From NCBI GenBank assembly GCA_965644295.1, contig CBFFRP010000190.1, forward strand, positions 1 to 64,000: a DNA stretch of 64,000 bases, read 5' to 3'. The position numbers were made by a program, and so were the translations under genes. Below are positions 1 to 11,335 of the stretch, piece after piece (the first letter of the stretch is position 1; each line of letters opens with the position of its first letter). Origin of the DNA: Paraphysomonas bandaiensis. Taxonomy: Eukaryota; Chrysophyceae. The notes under the pieces are model-generated. The model was given only the letters and a program-made list of their open reading frames with translations, had not been told where the DNA came from and did no database searches.

Positions 1-281
1 ACATTATTTGCTAAGGTTTACTATTCTCAACTGATAAGATGAAATTATAAACATTACATGATAAAGAACCTAAGTTGTGTTCGATGTGTTCAACACCATT
101 CATTTACTACTATAGTGTACAAACCACACACTCAGTGATCGTATCCTGTATAGTCATCCACTTCTACTTCAGTTTCATACTACATAATATAATGTACTAA
201 TTACATATATATCTTTCGATCCTTGCATCTCACATAATACTGCACTCAATTGCAAGTATATAGAATCTTCAGATCTCAACA
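1..281 (-). repeat. 3' LTR of copia element 1, truncated by window edge
   Basis: Matches 5001-5281 with two mismatches. In element orientation it begins TGTTGAG, just after the polypurine tract. About 12 bp of its far end lie outside the window. Confidence 0.96.
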
Positions 282-405
282 CTCCCCCTCAATTGAGTGT
301 TGTACTATGACGCCTCCCAGCTATTGAATGCCTGAGATAAAAAAATTCTTGACAGTAAAATAGACTCATCTCTAAGTCTAAACCTCTGTCTAAAAAACTC
401 AGTAC

Positions 406-3400
406 CTACTTGCGCCTTCTTTTATCCCTTGGTCCCTCATTAATCACTTCAGTGGAACTCTTAACTTTCTCTCCAAGATTTCTCTTTCTCTGCTCCATAT
501 ATGATAAACCAACCAATGACTTTGTATAAATATCTGCTGCTTGTTGCGATGTATGCACATGCACTAACTTAATCGTATTGAACTGATTGGGATCCACGTG
601 CTCTCTCACCATGTGATACTTAATCTCAATGTGCTTCGACTTCTTGTGAAACACTGGGTTTTCGGCCAAATCCTGGGCACTCTGACTGTCGATGAAGAAT
701 GGTGTGGGTTTGATGAGCCTCAACTTAATCTCACCCGTCACCCCCCGAACCCATAGCACTTCTTGGAGACCCGAGTAAATACACTGATACTCAGACTGCA
801 TGCTTGACGTTGCCACTGTCGTCTGCAGTTTGGACTGCCAGACTATAGGCCCTCCCGCTGCAAACCCAACGTACCCCGACGTGGACTTCCTGGAGAGCTG
901 ATCTCCCGCCCAATCCGCGTCAGTAAACATATGGAAGTCGAACCGTCTACTCCCATATTGAATCCCTTTGTCAATAGAACCACGAATATATTGCCATACA
1001 TGTGTTAATAGCTTGCATACTTCAATATTCACCTTATTACTGAACCGAGACAGTACTCCCACTGCATAGGCAATATCCGGCCTCGTGTTCATCGATAGAT
1101 ATAGTAATGCACCTATCAGCGGCCGATATGGGAAGTTATCTACTATAAGCTGTTCCTCCTCGGTATGCTCATGCCGCGCCCCTTTTGCCACTAAATCCAT
1201 TGCTTCCGCCGGTAGAGGACTCTTCCGTACCTTTCGCGGTGGCCCAAGATACTTTTCAAACTTTTCTAAGATCTTAGCCGCATATACTGATTGGTCAAGA
1301 CGAATATACTCTGGCGTTCTTGTGACTCGAACATTCAGAAAATGTTCCATCTCGCCCATATCCTTCATATCAAACCGGGCACACAGTTGAGCTTTAATAT
1401 CCTTCACTATGTTGACATCACGACCTAACACTAGGATATCATCCACATATATCGTTAATAATATCAATTCATCGCCCTTATACTGATAATACAAACACGG
1501 GTCTAATACACATGGTTTAAAATGCATAGATCGTATGAATTTATCCAATGTTTTCCACCACGACCGCGGGGAACTCCGAAGCCCGTATAACGACTTCTTC
1601 AACTTAAAGCAGTACCCCTCAGGCAGCTGAAAGTCCGGAGTTGCCTTCATATATACGTCCCCCTCTATATCTGCATATAGAAATGCGTTAGACACATCCA
1701 GTTGATGAATTACCATGTTCATCACGAAAGCTATGGCGATTAACAGTCGCACTGTTACCCCCTTAACAACGGGTGCGAAATGGTTCGCCCAACCACTCGA
1801 CTGCTGTCCACAACCGATTGCTACAAGACGAGCCTTATATCGGCGGACCTCTCCCTCCTTATCGTACTTCTTTCCATAGACGTACTTGGAGTGCAGTGGG
1901 ACGACTCCGTCCGGTATACGAGTCACCTCCATGGTATCTCGCTTCGCCAAACCCTCTCGCTCTACACGGCGAGCTCGTCTCCACTCCCTGTGCTCGGCAC
2001 TCTCCAAGGACTCACGATGTGTCTGAGGCACTGTCGACTCTTCCGCTGACATCCACACTGAGTCTGCCTCCTGTAAAAGGTCACTCACATCACTCTCATC
2101 ACTCAAATGATGGATTTGTCCTAACACCGACACATTCGTTACCGTCCTTGGAGTTCTTGCGCGTTTGCCGTGCGGATGATTCTCGGCAGGGGTCCCTTCC
2201 CCCGAAGGTAATGCTGAGTCAGCCTGGGGCTGCACCTGCCCACTTTCCGACTGCTGTGGCACCACTCCGCTGATACCGCCGTCACGGTTGTCAGTAACTC
2301 TGGCCCTAACCACCCTCTGCGCAAGATCCTCTGTCATCTTCTTGATGTCAGCAATATGAATAGGAGTTTTATCCTCCACTTGAACCTGGTTACCAGTAAC
2401 CAACGACCGGTATCCCACAATAAGTCCCTTCCTTATCACCACTCTGTTAGTCTTGTATAGCAGACCACCATCCTCATGGTGCTTTCCGATAAGATACTCA
2501 AACTCACCCGGTTGACGAGCCTCGGGATCTATAGCCACTTGAGCCTCCTCCAGCTCTCTATAATAATCCTGAGACCTCTCAGGTACCGATTCATCAAATA
2601 ATACATGTACAGAGTGTACTACGGTGTCCCCCACTAGCACCTTGTATCCTTTTCGATCAGCTGGATACCCTATGAAATAACCTGTCATTGCTTTGTCCTC
2701 CCAGTCCTTCCTCCTGTCGGCCTTGGGTGTTAGCACATATGCTTTGCACCCCCATTTCCGTAGCCACGATAGGCTGGGAACGCTCCCCCCTGGGACACAC
2801 TCATATGGAGACATCCATCCTTGCCACGTCCGAGTTGGCATTCGTCGCACAATGTAACATGCAGTTTGATAAGCATCAAACCAGAACGACTTTGGAAGTC
2901 CAGATGCCGTCAACATCGTCAGTGTCATCTCCCCAATTGTTCGGAATTTCCTCTCAGACACCGCGTTGAGCTCTGGCGTGTCTCGTGTTGTATGTGACAC
3001 CCGAGTCCCATATCGCTGCAACAGATACTCTCTTATCTGCTGACTAATAAGTTCGGATCCTCCATCGGCATGATACTCCACTATACGGTTCCACCCCTCG
3101 TACTTCACTAAGTGGACCTCGCACAAGTGTCGTAGACATTTGAACACCTCCTCTCCGCTTCGAGTCCTCAATCCATATTCCCATATCATCTTTGTTGCTA
3201 AGTCCGTAAATAGGAGCACGTACTTATACCCTTGTCTGGATTCACAATTGAGATAGACGGAGATGTCCGCTGTTACTCTTTCCAGGAACCTGACTGCGCT
3301 TAGCTCTTCGTTGTCCCGTGATTTGAACGAATGCCTGGTTATCTTCGCCTTGGCACACCATTTACACAGGGGTTTCTTGCAACTCTTCTCCTTTGCCTTC

Positions 3401-5004
3401 GAAAGGTGATGTCGTTGTAGTCCTGATCCTCTGAATAACATGTGTCGGTGAGCTTCTATTAACTTCGATTTCGAGACATGTCCAGTACGCTCATGTAAGC
3501 GATCCAACGCATCTTGTCCTGTATTATCCGACAAATTTACCTCCTCTATCTGATTGCACATAGACACATTTGGCAGATTTAACACCTCCATCAAGTCCAC
3601 ATACGGCATCCCTCCATGCTCATCGTACTCTCCAGTCAACACCTCGTTTCCAGAGTCCAATTCCACGATTTTAGGCTTTCGAAGCAGTTGTAATCCGTAT
3701 CCCATTGATCTCAGCATCCCTCCTGACACAATGTTCTTCACCGCTTCTTCACTAACTCTGATGTCTCTCCATTCCCCGAATGTACCAGTTCCCTGTGTCT
3801 CCAATTGAGAACCCTTTCTAGTTAGTTGGATTGCCCCAAACTCAGGAGTAAATGACTCCAGTGCAATTTTATCCTTTACTATAAACAGTCTTTTACTTGC
3901 ACAACTGTCCAGATATACACGAGGTTCTTCCGACGTATCCACCGATAGCAAAACCTCTTCTCCAAACAAATTCGCTTCATCATCCGACGACTCTCCGTCG
4001 TTGACGTATTTCTTCCATTCTGTCTCGAATTTCCTGTTCGATTTTCGAGGATTCTCATTATCCGGGTTTTTTATGTTCTTCCGTTTTTTCGACTTGCACT
4101 GTCGGGCTTTGTGACTAAAATCTCCACAGATATGACAACCAGTATAATCCTTTGATCCTGGCTGCTGCACACTCTTCGAAGCCTTTTCCTTTGTCTTCCC
4201 TTTTCTTTTGAACTTGTCCATTTTTCTTTGTCGTTCCTTAGCATAACAATTCGCTGCTACATGTCCCTTCTTCCGACAAAATGAACAAACCACTGGCTCC
4301 TTCGACGCCGTAAAATTGATCTCTTCAGATTTGTCTCCCTTTAGTTTCTTCAGCTGCGTCATAGCCTCGTCATACTCTTCACAAGCCTCTTTCACCGAAT
4401 CAAATGTAGTTGTTGCTTTAGGCATCATCGCTACCGACATCCATAAATCATGTAATTCCTCTATCTGCAGCGCTGCTTTTATCTTTGCTAATTTACTTGC
4501 CTCTGTCTGCGGTTGTCCCAATTTTATGAGCTTCTGGATTATACCGTTCAGTCGATCTACCCCAACAGACACCTTTTCCCCCGGCCTTATTTTGAACGAA
4601 TGGTATTCTGCCGTAGTCTTCTCCAATACAGTCCCAATCTCGCCTCTGAACCTATCAACCAGTGTCTGAAGGAGCTCACTGGATAACACCTCCTTAGCAG
4701 GATCATCAGCAGGTAAAATTGCCTTCCCCTCCAAATATTGATTGGCTACCTCCAACACATCAGGGTCATGCTCGCAAGCCTCCCAAATAGTACTAACACA
4801 GGTATCATTACGCTCTCTCCATGACTCTAAATTCCTTCCTCCGGCTGGCGGGTCCTCCAAGCCAAGATGGTTTCGGTTTTTCTTCATTAGATGCATCTTG
4901 ATTTTTCTCGCTGAATAGTCTGATTGGTTCTTGTCAAACCGTAGCTTCTTGTCATCTTCCCCATCCCTACAACTATCACTCGCTACCACAACAGAAGTTG
5001 ACAT
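406..5004 (-). CDS. Gag-Pol polyprotein of copia element 1 (intact, 1532 aa)
   Basis: A single frame encodes the whole replication machinery without a frameshift between Gag and Pol. The N-terminal Gag is followed by two CCHC zinc knuckles (CX2CX4HX4C) near residues 238-300. A protease with the motif YLDSCAS lies near 365, where most copia proteases have DSG/DTG. The integrase has an HX4H...CX2C finger (near 506-560) and a D,D,E core: the D in TADIS, HADGG near 644, and the E in TPELN. The reverse transcriptase has LDVSNAF (near 1103) and YVDD (near 1188). RNase H begins around TDADWAG (near 1360). The start ATG lies inside the 5' LTR, 14 bp before its end, so the primer-binding site is translated. 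It is the only intact polyprotein here and could supply enzymes to the broken copies (inference). Confidence 0.96.
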   Translation of the reverse strand: MSTSVVVASDSCRDGEDDKKLRFDKNQSDYSARKIKMHLMKKNRNHLGLEDPPAGGRNLESWRERNDTCVSTIWEACEHDPDVLEVANQYLEGKAILPADDPAKEVLSSELLQTLVDRFRGEIGTVLEKTTAEYHSFKIRPGEKVSVGVDRLNGIIQKLIKLGQPQTEASKLAKIKAALQIEELHDLWMSVAMMPKATTTFDSVKEACEEYDEAMTQLKKLKGDKSEEINFTASKEPVVCSFCRKKGHVAANCYAKERQRKMDKFKRKGKTKEKASKSVQQPGSKDYTGCHICGDFSHKARQCKSKKRKNIKNPDNENPRKSNRKFETEWKKYVNDGESSDDEANLFGEEVLLSVDTSEEPRVYLDSCASKRLFIVKDKIALESFTPEFGAIQLTRKGSQLETQGTGTFGEWRDIRVSEEAVKNIVSGGMLRSMGYGLQLLRKPKIVELDSGNEVLTGEYDEHGGMPYVDLMEVLNLPNVSMCNQIEEVNLSDNTGQDALDRLHERTGHVSKSKLIEAHRHMLFRGSGLQRHHLSKAKEKSCKKPLCKWCAKAKITRHSFKSRDNEELSAVRFLERVTADISVYLNCESRQGYKYVLLFTDLATKMIWEYGLRTRSGEEVFKCLRHLCEVHLVKYEGWNRIVEYHADGGSELISQQIREYLLQRYGTRVSHTTRDTPELNAVSERKFRTIGEMTLTMLTASGLPKSFWFDAYQTACYIVRRMPTRTWQGWMSPYECVPGGSVPSLSWLRKWGCKAYVLTPKADRRKDWEDKAMTGYFIGYPADRKGYKVLVGDTVVHSVHVLFDESVPERSQDYYRELEEAQVAIDPEARQPGEFEYLIGKHHEDGGLLYKTNRVVIRKGLIVGYRSLVTGNQVQVEDKTPIHIADIKKMTEDLAQRVVRARVTDNRDGGISGVVPQQSESGQVQPQADSALPSGEGTPAENHPHGKRARTPRTVTNVSVLGQIHHLSDESDVSDLLQEADSVWMSAEESTVPQTHRESLESAEHREWRRARRVEREGLAKRDTMEVTRIPDGVVPLHSKYVYGKKYDKEGEVRRYKARLVAIGCGQQSSGWANHFAPVVKGVTVRLLIAIAFVMNMVIHQLDVSNAFLYADIEGDVYMKATPDFQLPEGYCFKLKKSLYGLRSSPRSWWKTLDKFIRSMHFKPCVLDPCLYYQYKGDELILLTIYVDDILVLGRDVNIVKDIKAQLCARFDMKDMGEMEHFLNVRVTRTPEYIRLDQSVYAAKILEKFEKYLGPPRKVRKSPLPAEAMDLVAKGARHEHTEEEQLIVDNFPYRPLIGALLYLSMNTRPDIAYAVGVLSRFSNKVNIEVCKLLTHVWQYIRGSIDKGIQYGSRRFDFHMFTDADWAGDQLSRKSTSGYVGFAAGGPIVWQSKLQTTVATSSMQSEYQCIYSGLQEVLWVRGVTGEIKLRLIKPTPFFIDSQSAQDLAENPVFHKKSKHIEIKYHMVREHVDPNQFNTIKLVHVHTSQQAADIYTKSLVGLSYMEQRKRNLGEKVKSSTEVINEGPRDKRRRK
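4973..4988 (-). other. Primer-binding site of element 1
   Basis: In element orientation the bases right after the 5' LTR read TGGTAGCGAGTGATAG. TGGTAGCG is what priming by the 3' end of an initiator-Met tRNA would require and resembles the Ty1 site. Element 2 has the equivalent at 10728-10743 and element 3 at 24362-24378. Confidence 0.75.
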
Positions 5005-5281
5005 TATTTGCTAAGGTTTTCTATTCTCAACTGATAAGATGAAATTATAAACATTACATGATAAAGAACCTAAGTTGTGTTCGATGTGTTCAACACCATT
5101 CATTTACTACTATAGTGTACAAACCACCCACTCAGTGATCGTATCCTGTATAGTCATCCACTTCTACTTCAGTTTCATACTACATAATATAATGTACTAA
5201 TTACATATATATCTTTCGATCCTTGCATCTCACATAATACTGCACTCAATTGCAAGTATATAGAATCTTCAGATCTCAACA
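4989..5281 (-). repeat. 5' LTR of copia element 1
   Basis: 293 bp, paired with 1-281. It contains the Gag start codon (5002-5004). On the plus strand it ends in CTCAACA, followed by flank AGTAT. Confidence 0.96.
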
Positions 5282-5569
5282 AGTATGGGGCAGGTTGTTT
5301 GCCTTTGTCCTCCGTGTCTTGAGCGTACGTATGCCAGCATTGTAGAGGGGGAGGAGAAGCTTGACTCTTTGCTTTTCTAGTGTGTAGAATTTTCGCTCCT
5401 TTAGTGCAGTTCAGATGTTATGCTCTAAGACATCAGCCACCAGTAGAGTAGGCATCTCCGGTTAGAGTTGCGCTGACATGTATTCTGGTAAGACGATGGT
5501 GGAGTCATTCCCTAAACCTTTTACTAATAGTTTATCGGTACTTATTAAATATCATCGCCAGCCCCTCAA
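5282..5569. other. Spacer between copia element 1 and repeat X
   Basis: About 290 bp of non-repetitive DNA separating the two family A elements. I see no gene, conserved motif or RNA in it. Confidence 0.5.
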
Positions 5570-5745
5570 CAAAGTCGGACTCGCACCTTTTCGTGGTGTT
5601 CTGGGAGATAAGTACCGGAGAGATTCTCTCTGGGAAACTAACGTGAGCCGCAGCAGAGTCAGCAAATATTCTTCTGCCCACTCATAGCCGAATGCTTGTG
5701 TGGTACAAGGGACACCAATAAGTGCCACCTGTGTAGACGTCTTTG
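5570..5745 (+). repeat. Repeat X, copy 1, left part
   Basis: Starts near GTCGGACTCGC and includes GTGTTCTGGGAGATAA, GGAAACTAACGTGAG and TGCTTGTGTGGTAC. All recur at 19110-19261, and in more diverged form at 35858 onward. Copia element 2 interrupts it; the remainder continues at 11036. Nature unknown: perhaps a solo LTR of another family or a non-autonomous element. Confidence 0.8.
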
Positions 5746-6037
5746 TAACAGAAGTTGACATTATTTGCTAAGGTTTACTATTCTCAACTGATAAGATGAA
5801 ATTATAAACATTACATGATAAAGAACCTAAGTTGTGTTCGATGTGTTCAACACCATTCATTTACTACTATAGTGTACAACCACACACTCAGTCATCGTAT
5901 CCTGTATAGTCATCCACTTCTACTTCAGTTTCATACTACATAATATAATGTACTAATTACATATATATCTTTCGATCCTTGCATCTCACATAATACTGCA
6001 CTCAATTGCAAGTATATAGAATCTTCAGATCTCAACA
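5746..6037 (-). repeat. 3' LTR of copia element 2
   Basis: 292 bp, same sequence as 10744-11035. It lacks one A that family member 1 has in its ACAAACCAC stretch. Confidence 0.97.
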
Positions 6038-6161
6038 CTCCCCCTCAATTGAGTGTTGTACTATGACGCCTCCCAGCTATTGAATGCCTGAGATAAAAAA
6101 ATTCTTGACAGTAAAATAGACTCATCTCTAAGTCTAAACCTCTGTCTAAAAAACTCAGTAC

Positions 6162-9100
6162 CTACTTGCGCCTTCTTTTATCCCTTGGTCCCTCATTAAT
6201 CACTTCAGTGGAACTCTTAACTTTCTCTCCAAGATTTCTCTTTCTCTGCTCCATATATGATAAACCAACCAATGACTTTGTATAAATATCTGCTGCTTGT
6301 TGCGATGTATGCACATGCACTAACTTAATCGTATTGAACTGATTGGGATCCACGTGCTCTCTCACCATGTGATACTTAATCTCAATGTGCTTCGACTTCT
6401 TGTGAAACACTGGGTTTTCGGCCAAATCCTGGGCACTCTGACTGTCGATGAAGAATGGTGTGGGTTTGATGAGCCTCAACTTAATCTCACCCGTCACCCC
6501 CCGAACCCATAGCACTTCTTGGAGACCCGAGTAAATACACTGATACTCAGACTGCATGCTTGACGTTGCCACTGTCGTCTGCAGTTTGGACTGCCAGACT
6601 ATAGGCCCTCCCGCTGCAAACCCAACGTACCCCGACGTGGACTTCCTGGAGAGCTGATCTCCCGCCCAATCCGCGTCAGTAAACATATGGAAGTCGAACC
6701 GTCTACTCCCATATTGAATCCCTTTGTCAATAGAACCACGAATATATTGCCATACATGTGTTAATAGCTTGCATACTTCAATATTCACCTTATTACTGAA
6801 CCGAGACAGTACTCCCACTGCATAGGCAATATCCGGCCTCGTGTTCATCGATAGATATAGTAATGCACCTATCAGCGGCCGATATGGGAAGTTATCTACT
6901 ATAAGCTGTTCCTCCTCGGTATGCTCATGCCGCGCCCCTTTTGCCACTAAATCCATTGCTTCCGCCGGTAGAGGACTCTTCCGTACCTTTCGCGGTGGCC
7001 CAAGATACTTTTCAAACTTTTCTAAGATCTTAGCCGCATATACTGATTGGTCAAGACGAATATACTCTGGCGTTCTTGTGACTCGAACATTCAGAAAATG
7101 TTCCATCTCGCCCATATCCTTCATATCAAACCGGGCACACAGTTGAGCTTTAATATCCTTCACTATGTTGACATCACGACCTAACACTAGGATATCATCC
7201 ACATATATCGTTAATAATATCAATTCATCGCCCTTATACTGATAATACAAACACGGGTCTAATACACATGGTTTAAAATGCATAGATCGTATGAATTTAT
7301 CCAATGTTTTCCACCACGACCGCGGGGAACTCCGAAGCCCGTATAACGACTTCTTCAACTTAAAGCAGTACCCCTCAGGCAGCTGAAAGTCCGGAGTTGC
7401 CTTCATATATACATCCCCCTCTATATCTGCATATAGAAATGCGTTAGACACATCCAGTTGATGAATTACCATGTTCATCACGAAAGCTATGGCGATTAAC
7501 AGTCGCACTGTTACCCCCTTAACAACGGGTGCGAAATGGTTCGCCCAACCACTCGACTGCTGTCCACAACCGATTGCTACAAGACGAGCCTTATATCGGC
7601 GGACCTCTCCCTCCTTATCGTACTTCTTTCCATAGACGTACTTGGAGTGCAGTGGGACGACTCCGTCCGGTATACGAGTCACCTCCATGGTATCTCGCTT
7701 CGCCAAACCCTCTCGCTCTACACGGCGAGCTCGTCTCCACTCCCTGTGCTCGGCACTCTCCAAGGACTCACGATGTGTCTGAGGCACTGTCGACTCTTCC
7801 GCTGACATCCACACTGAGTCTGCCTCCTGTAAAAGGTCACTCACATCACTCTCATCACTCAAATGATGGATTTGTCCTAACACCGACACATTCGTTACCG
7901 TCCTTGGAGTTCTTGCGCGTTTGCCGTGCGGATGATTCTCGGCAGGGGTCCCTTCCCCCGAAGGTAATGCTGAGTCAGCCTGGGGCTGCACCTGCCCACT
8001 TTCCGACTGCTGTGGCACCACTCCGCTGATACCGCCGTCACGGTTGTCAGTAACTCTGGCCCTAACCACCCTCTGCGCAAGATCCTCTGTCATCTTCTTG
8101 ATGTCAGCAATATGAATAGGAGTTTTATCCTCCACTTGAACCTGGTTACCAGTAACCAACGACCGGTATCCCACAATAAGTCCCTTCCTTATCACCACTC
8201 TGTTAGTCTTGTATAGCAGACCACCATCCTCATGGTGCTTTCCGATAAGATACTCAAACTCACCCGGTTGACGAGCCTCGGGATCTATAGCCACTTGAGC
8301 CTCCTCCAGCTCTCTATAATAATCCTGAGACCTCTCAGGTACCGATTCATCAAATAATACATGTACAGAGTGTACTACGGTGTCCCCCACTAGCACCTTG
8401 TATCCTTTTCGATCAGCTGGATACCCTATGAAATAACCTGTCATTGCTTTGTCCTCCCAGTCCTTCCTCCTGTCGGCCTTGGGTGTTAGCACATATGCTT
8501 TGCACCCCCATTTCCGTAGCCACGATAGGCTGGGAACGCTCCCCCTGGGACACACTCATATGGAGACATCCATCCTTGCCACGTCCGAGTTGGCATTCGT
8601 CGCACAATGTAACATGCAGTTTGATAAGCATCAGACCAGAACGACTTTGGAAGTCCAGATGCCGTCAACATCGTCAGTGTCATCTCCCCAATTGTTCGGA
8701 ATTTCCTCTCAGACACCGCGTTGAGCTCTGGCGTGTCTCGTGTTGTATGTGACACCCGAGTCCCATATCGCTGCAACAGATACTCTCTTATCTGCTGACT
8801 AATAAGTTCGGATCCTCCATCGGCATGATACTCCACTATACGGTTCCACCCCTCGTACTTCACTAAGTGGACCTCGCACAAGTGTCGTAGACATTTGAAC
8901 ACCTCCTCTCCGCTTCGAGTCCTCAATCCATATTCCCATATCATCTTTGTTGCTAAGTCCGTAAATAGGAGCACGTACTTATACCCTTGTCTGGATTCAC
9001 AATTGAGATAGACGGAGATGTCCGCTGTTACTCTTTCCAGGAACCTGACTGCGCTTAGCTCTTCGTTGTCCCGTGATTTGAACGAATGCCTGGTTATCTT

Positions 9101-10759
9101 CGCCTTGGCACACCATTTACACAGGGGTTTCTTGCAACTCTTCTCCTTTGCCTTCGAAAGGTGATGTCGTTGTAGTCCTGATCCTCTGAATAACATGTGT
9201 CGGTGAGCTTCTAATAACTTCGATTTCGAGACATGTCCAGTACGCTCATGTAAGCGATCCAACGCATCTTGTCCTGTATTATCCGACAAATTTACCTCCT
9301 CCATCTGATTGCACATAGACACATTTGGCAGATTTAACACCTCCATCAAGTCCACATACGGCATCCCTCCATGCTCATCGTACTCTCCAGTCAACACCTC
9401 GTTTCCAGAGTCCAATTCCACGATTTTAGGCTTTCGAAGCAGTTGTAATCCGTATCCCATTGATCTCAGCATCCCTCCTGACACAATGTTCTTCACCGCT
9501 TCTTCACTAACTCTGATGTCTCTCCATTCCCCGAATGTACCAGCCCCCTGTGTCTCCAATTGAGAACCCTTTCTAGTTAGTTGGATTGCCCCAAACTCAG
9601 GAGTAAATGACTCCAGTGCAATTTTATCCTTTACTATAAACAGTCTTTTACTTGCACAACTGTCCAGATATACACGAGGTTCTTCCGACGTATCCACCGA
9701 TAGCAAAACCTCTTCTCCAAACATATTCGCTTCATCATCCGACGACTCTCCGTCGTTGACGTATTTCTTCCATTCTGTCTCGAATTTCCTGTTCGATTTT
9801 CGAGGATTCTCATTATCCGGGTTTTTTATGTTCTTCCGTTTTTTCGACTTGCACTGTCGGGCTTTATGACTAAAATCTCCACAGATATGACAACCAGTAT
9901 AATCCTTTGATCCTGGCTGCTGCACACTCTTCGAAGCCTTTTCCTTTGTCTTCCCTTTTCTTTTGAACTTATCCATTTTTCTTTGTCGTTCCTTAGCATA
10001 ACAATTCGCTGCTACATGTCCCTTCTTCCGACAAAATGAACAAACCACTGGCTCCTTCGACGCCGTAAAATTGATCTCTTCAGATTTGTCTCCCTTTAGT
10101 TTCTTCAGCTGCGTCATAGCCTCGTCATACTCTTCACAAGCCTCTTTCACCGAATCAAATGTAGTTGTTGCTTTAGGCATCATCGCTACCGACATCCATA
10201 AATCATGTAATTCCTCTATCTGCAGCGCTGCTTTTATCTTTGCTAATTTACTTGCCTCTGTCTGCGGTTGTCCCAATTTTATGAGCTTCTGGATTATACC
10301 GTTCAGTCGATCTACCCCAACAGACACCTTTTCCCCCGGCCTTATTTTGAACGAATGGTATTCTGCCGTAGTCTTCTCCAATACAGTCCCAATCTCGCCT
10401 CTGAACCTATCAACCAGTGTCTGAAGGAGCTCACTGGATAACACCTCCTTAGCAGGATCATCAGCAGGTAAAATTGCCTTCCCCTCCAAATATTGATTGG
10501 CTACCTCCAACACATCAGGGTCATGCTCGCAAGCCTCCCAAATAGTACTAACACAGGTATCATTACGCTCTCTCCATGACTCTAAATTCCTTCCTCCGGC
10601 TGGCGGGTCCTCCAAGCCAAGATGGTTTCGGTTTTTCTTCATTAGATGCATCTTGATTTTTCTCGCTGAATAGTCTGCTTGGTTCTTGTCAAACCGTAGC
10701 TTCTTGTCATCTTCCCCATCCCTACAACTAGCATTCGCTACCATAACAGAAGTTGACAT
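6162..10759 (-). pseudogene. Gag-Pol of copia element 2, one-base frameshift
   Basis: Almost the same polyprotein as element 1, from an ATG at 10757-10759 inside the 5' LTR to a stop at 6162. The frame breaks near 8541, where a run of six C in element 1 (plus strand, about 2785-2790) is five C here. This splits the protein into an N-terminal 757-aa part (Gag, protease, integrase core) and a C-terminal part (end of integrase, RT, RNase H). No other stop or indel is visible. Because the LTRs are identical, the break is either very recent or a homopolymer sequencing error. Confidence 0.93.
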
Positions 10760-11035
10760 TATTTGCTAAGGTTTACTATTCTCAACTGATAAGATGAAAT
10801 TATAAACATTACATGATAAAGAACCTAAGTTGTGTTCGATGTGTTCAACACCATTCATTTACTACTATAGTGTACAACCACACACTCAGTCATCGTATCC
10901 TGTATAGTCATCCACTTCTACTTCAGTTTCATACTACATAATATAATGTACTAATTACATATATATCTTTCGATCCTTGCATCTCACATAATACTGCACT
11001 CAATTGCAAGTATATAGAATCTTCAGATCTCAACA
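10744..11035 (-). repeat. 5' LTR of copia element 2
   Basis: 292 bp, identical by eye to 5746-6037. It holds the Gag ATG near its end and is followed by target-site duplication CTTTG. Confidence 0.97.
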
Positions 11036-11335
11036 CTTTGGGCCCTGACGAATAAACCGACATCCGGAAATAGGCCCACCTGAAGGGTAACCGGGGTATT
11101 GGGCTGCCTGCTGAAGTAAAGCATCCAGGATGTTCACCTTAAAGACTCAGAACGGAAGTGGTTGCACCTTGGTGCTTGCGGCGACGCACAAGCAGCTTTC
11201 GTAGCGTTAAATAGTGGGATAATAGAGTTTGTACTGATTAGTTACAGGTAGAGGTCTAACTAGGTTGACTAGCATTCATCTAGCTACTAAGTTGGTGCAG
11301 GTTTTTAACGCCTGTTGCTAAATAAAAGACTTTCA
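11036..11335 (+). repeat. Repeat X, copy 1, right part
   Basis: Continues the copy interrupted by element 2. Shared blocks include CTGACGAATAAACCGACATC (compare 24780), CACCTTGGTGCTTG (compare 24950), TTTCGTAGCGTTAAATAGT (compare 24988 and 36096) and a tail ending TTGCTAAATAAAAGAC (compare 36182). Confidence 0.78.

Larger units (their letters stand above)
1..5281 (-). mobile_element. Ty1/copia LTR retrotransposon, element 1 (family A)
   Basis: Nearly complete element lying on the minus strand. The window opens about 12 bp inside its 3' LTR, so its left target-site flank is not visible; the right flank begins AGTAT. Two LTRs (1-281 and 4989-5281) bracket one uninterrupted Gag-Pol frame. A polypurine tract (282-297 on the plus strand, pyrimidine-rich) abuts the 3' LTR, and a tRNA-type primer site directly follows the 5' LTR. 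The two LTRs differ at two positions in the overlapping 281 bp (pos 20 A/T, and A/C in the CCACACAC stretch). This points to a somewhat older insertion than element 2, whose LTRs look identical. The order protease-integrase-RT-RNase H identifies the copia (Pseudoviridae) type. Confidence 0.97.
5746..11035 (-). mobile_element. Ty1/copia LTR retrotransposon, element 2 (family A)
   Basis: Complete 5290-bp element with 292-bp LTRs at 5746-6037 and 10744-11035, identical by eye. It is flanked by a perfect 5-bp target-site duplication, CTTTG (5741-5745 and 11036-11040). Its polypurine tract is at 6038-6053. Identical LTRs imply a recent insertion. It sits inside a copy of repeat X, whose two halves rejoin cleanly across the insertion. 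It is nearly identical to element 1 and on the same strand, but its polyprotein carries a one-base frameshift. Confidence 0.98.

Noticed and set aside
1085-4669. Several plus-strand frames of 80-166 codons over copia elements 1 and 2
   Set aside because: Antisense shadows of the Gag-Pol frame, duplicated identically in both elements. No start context or domain supports them.
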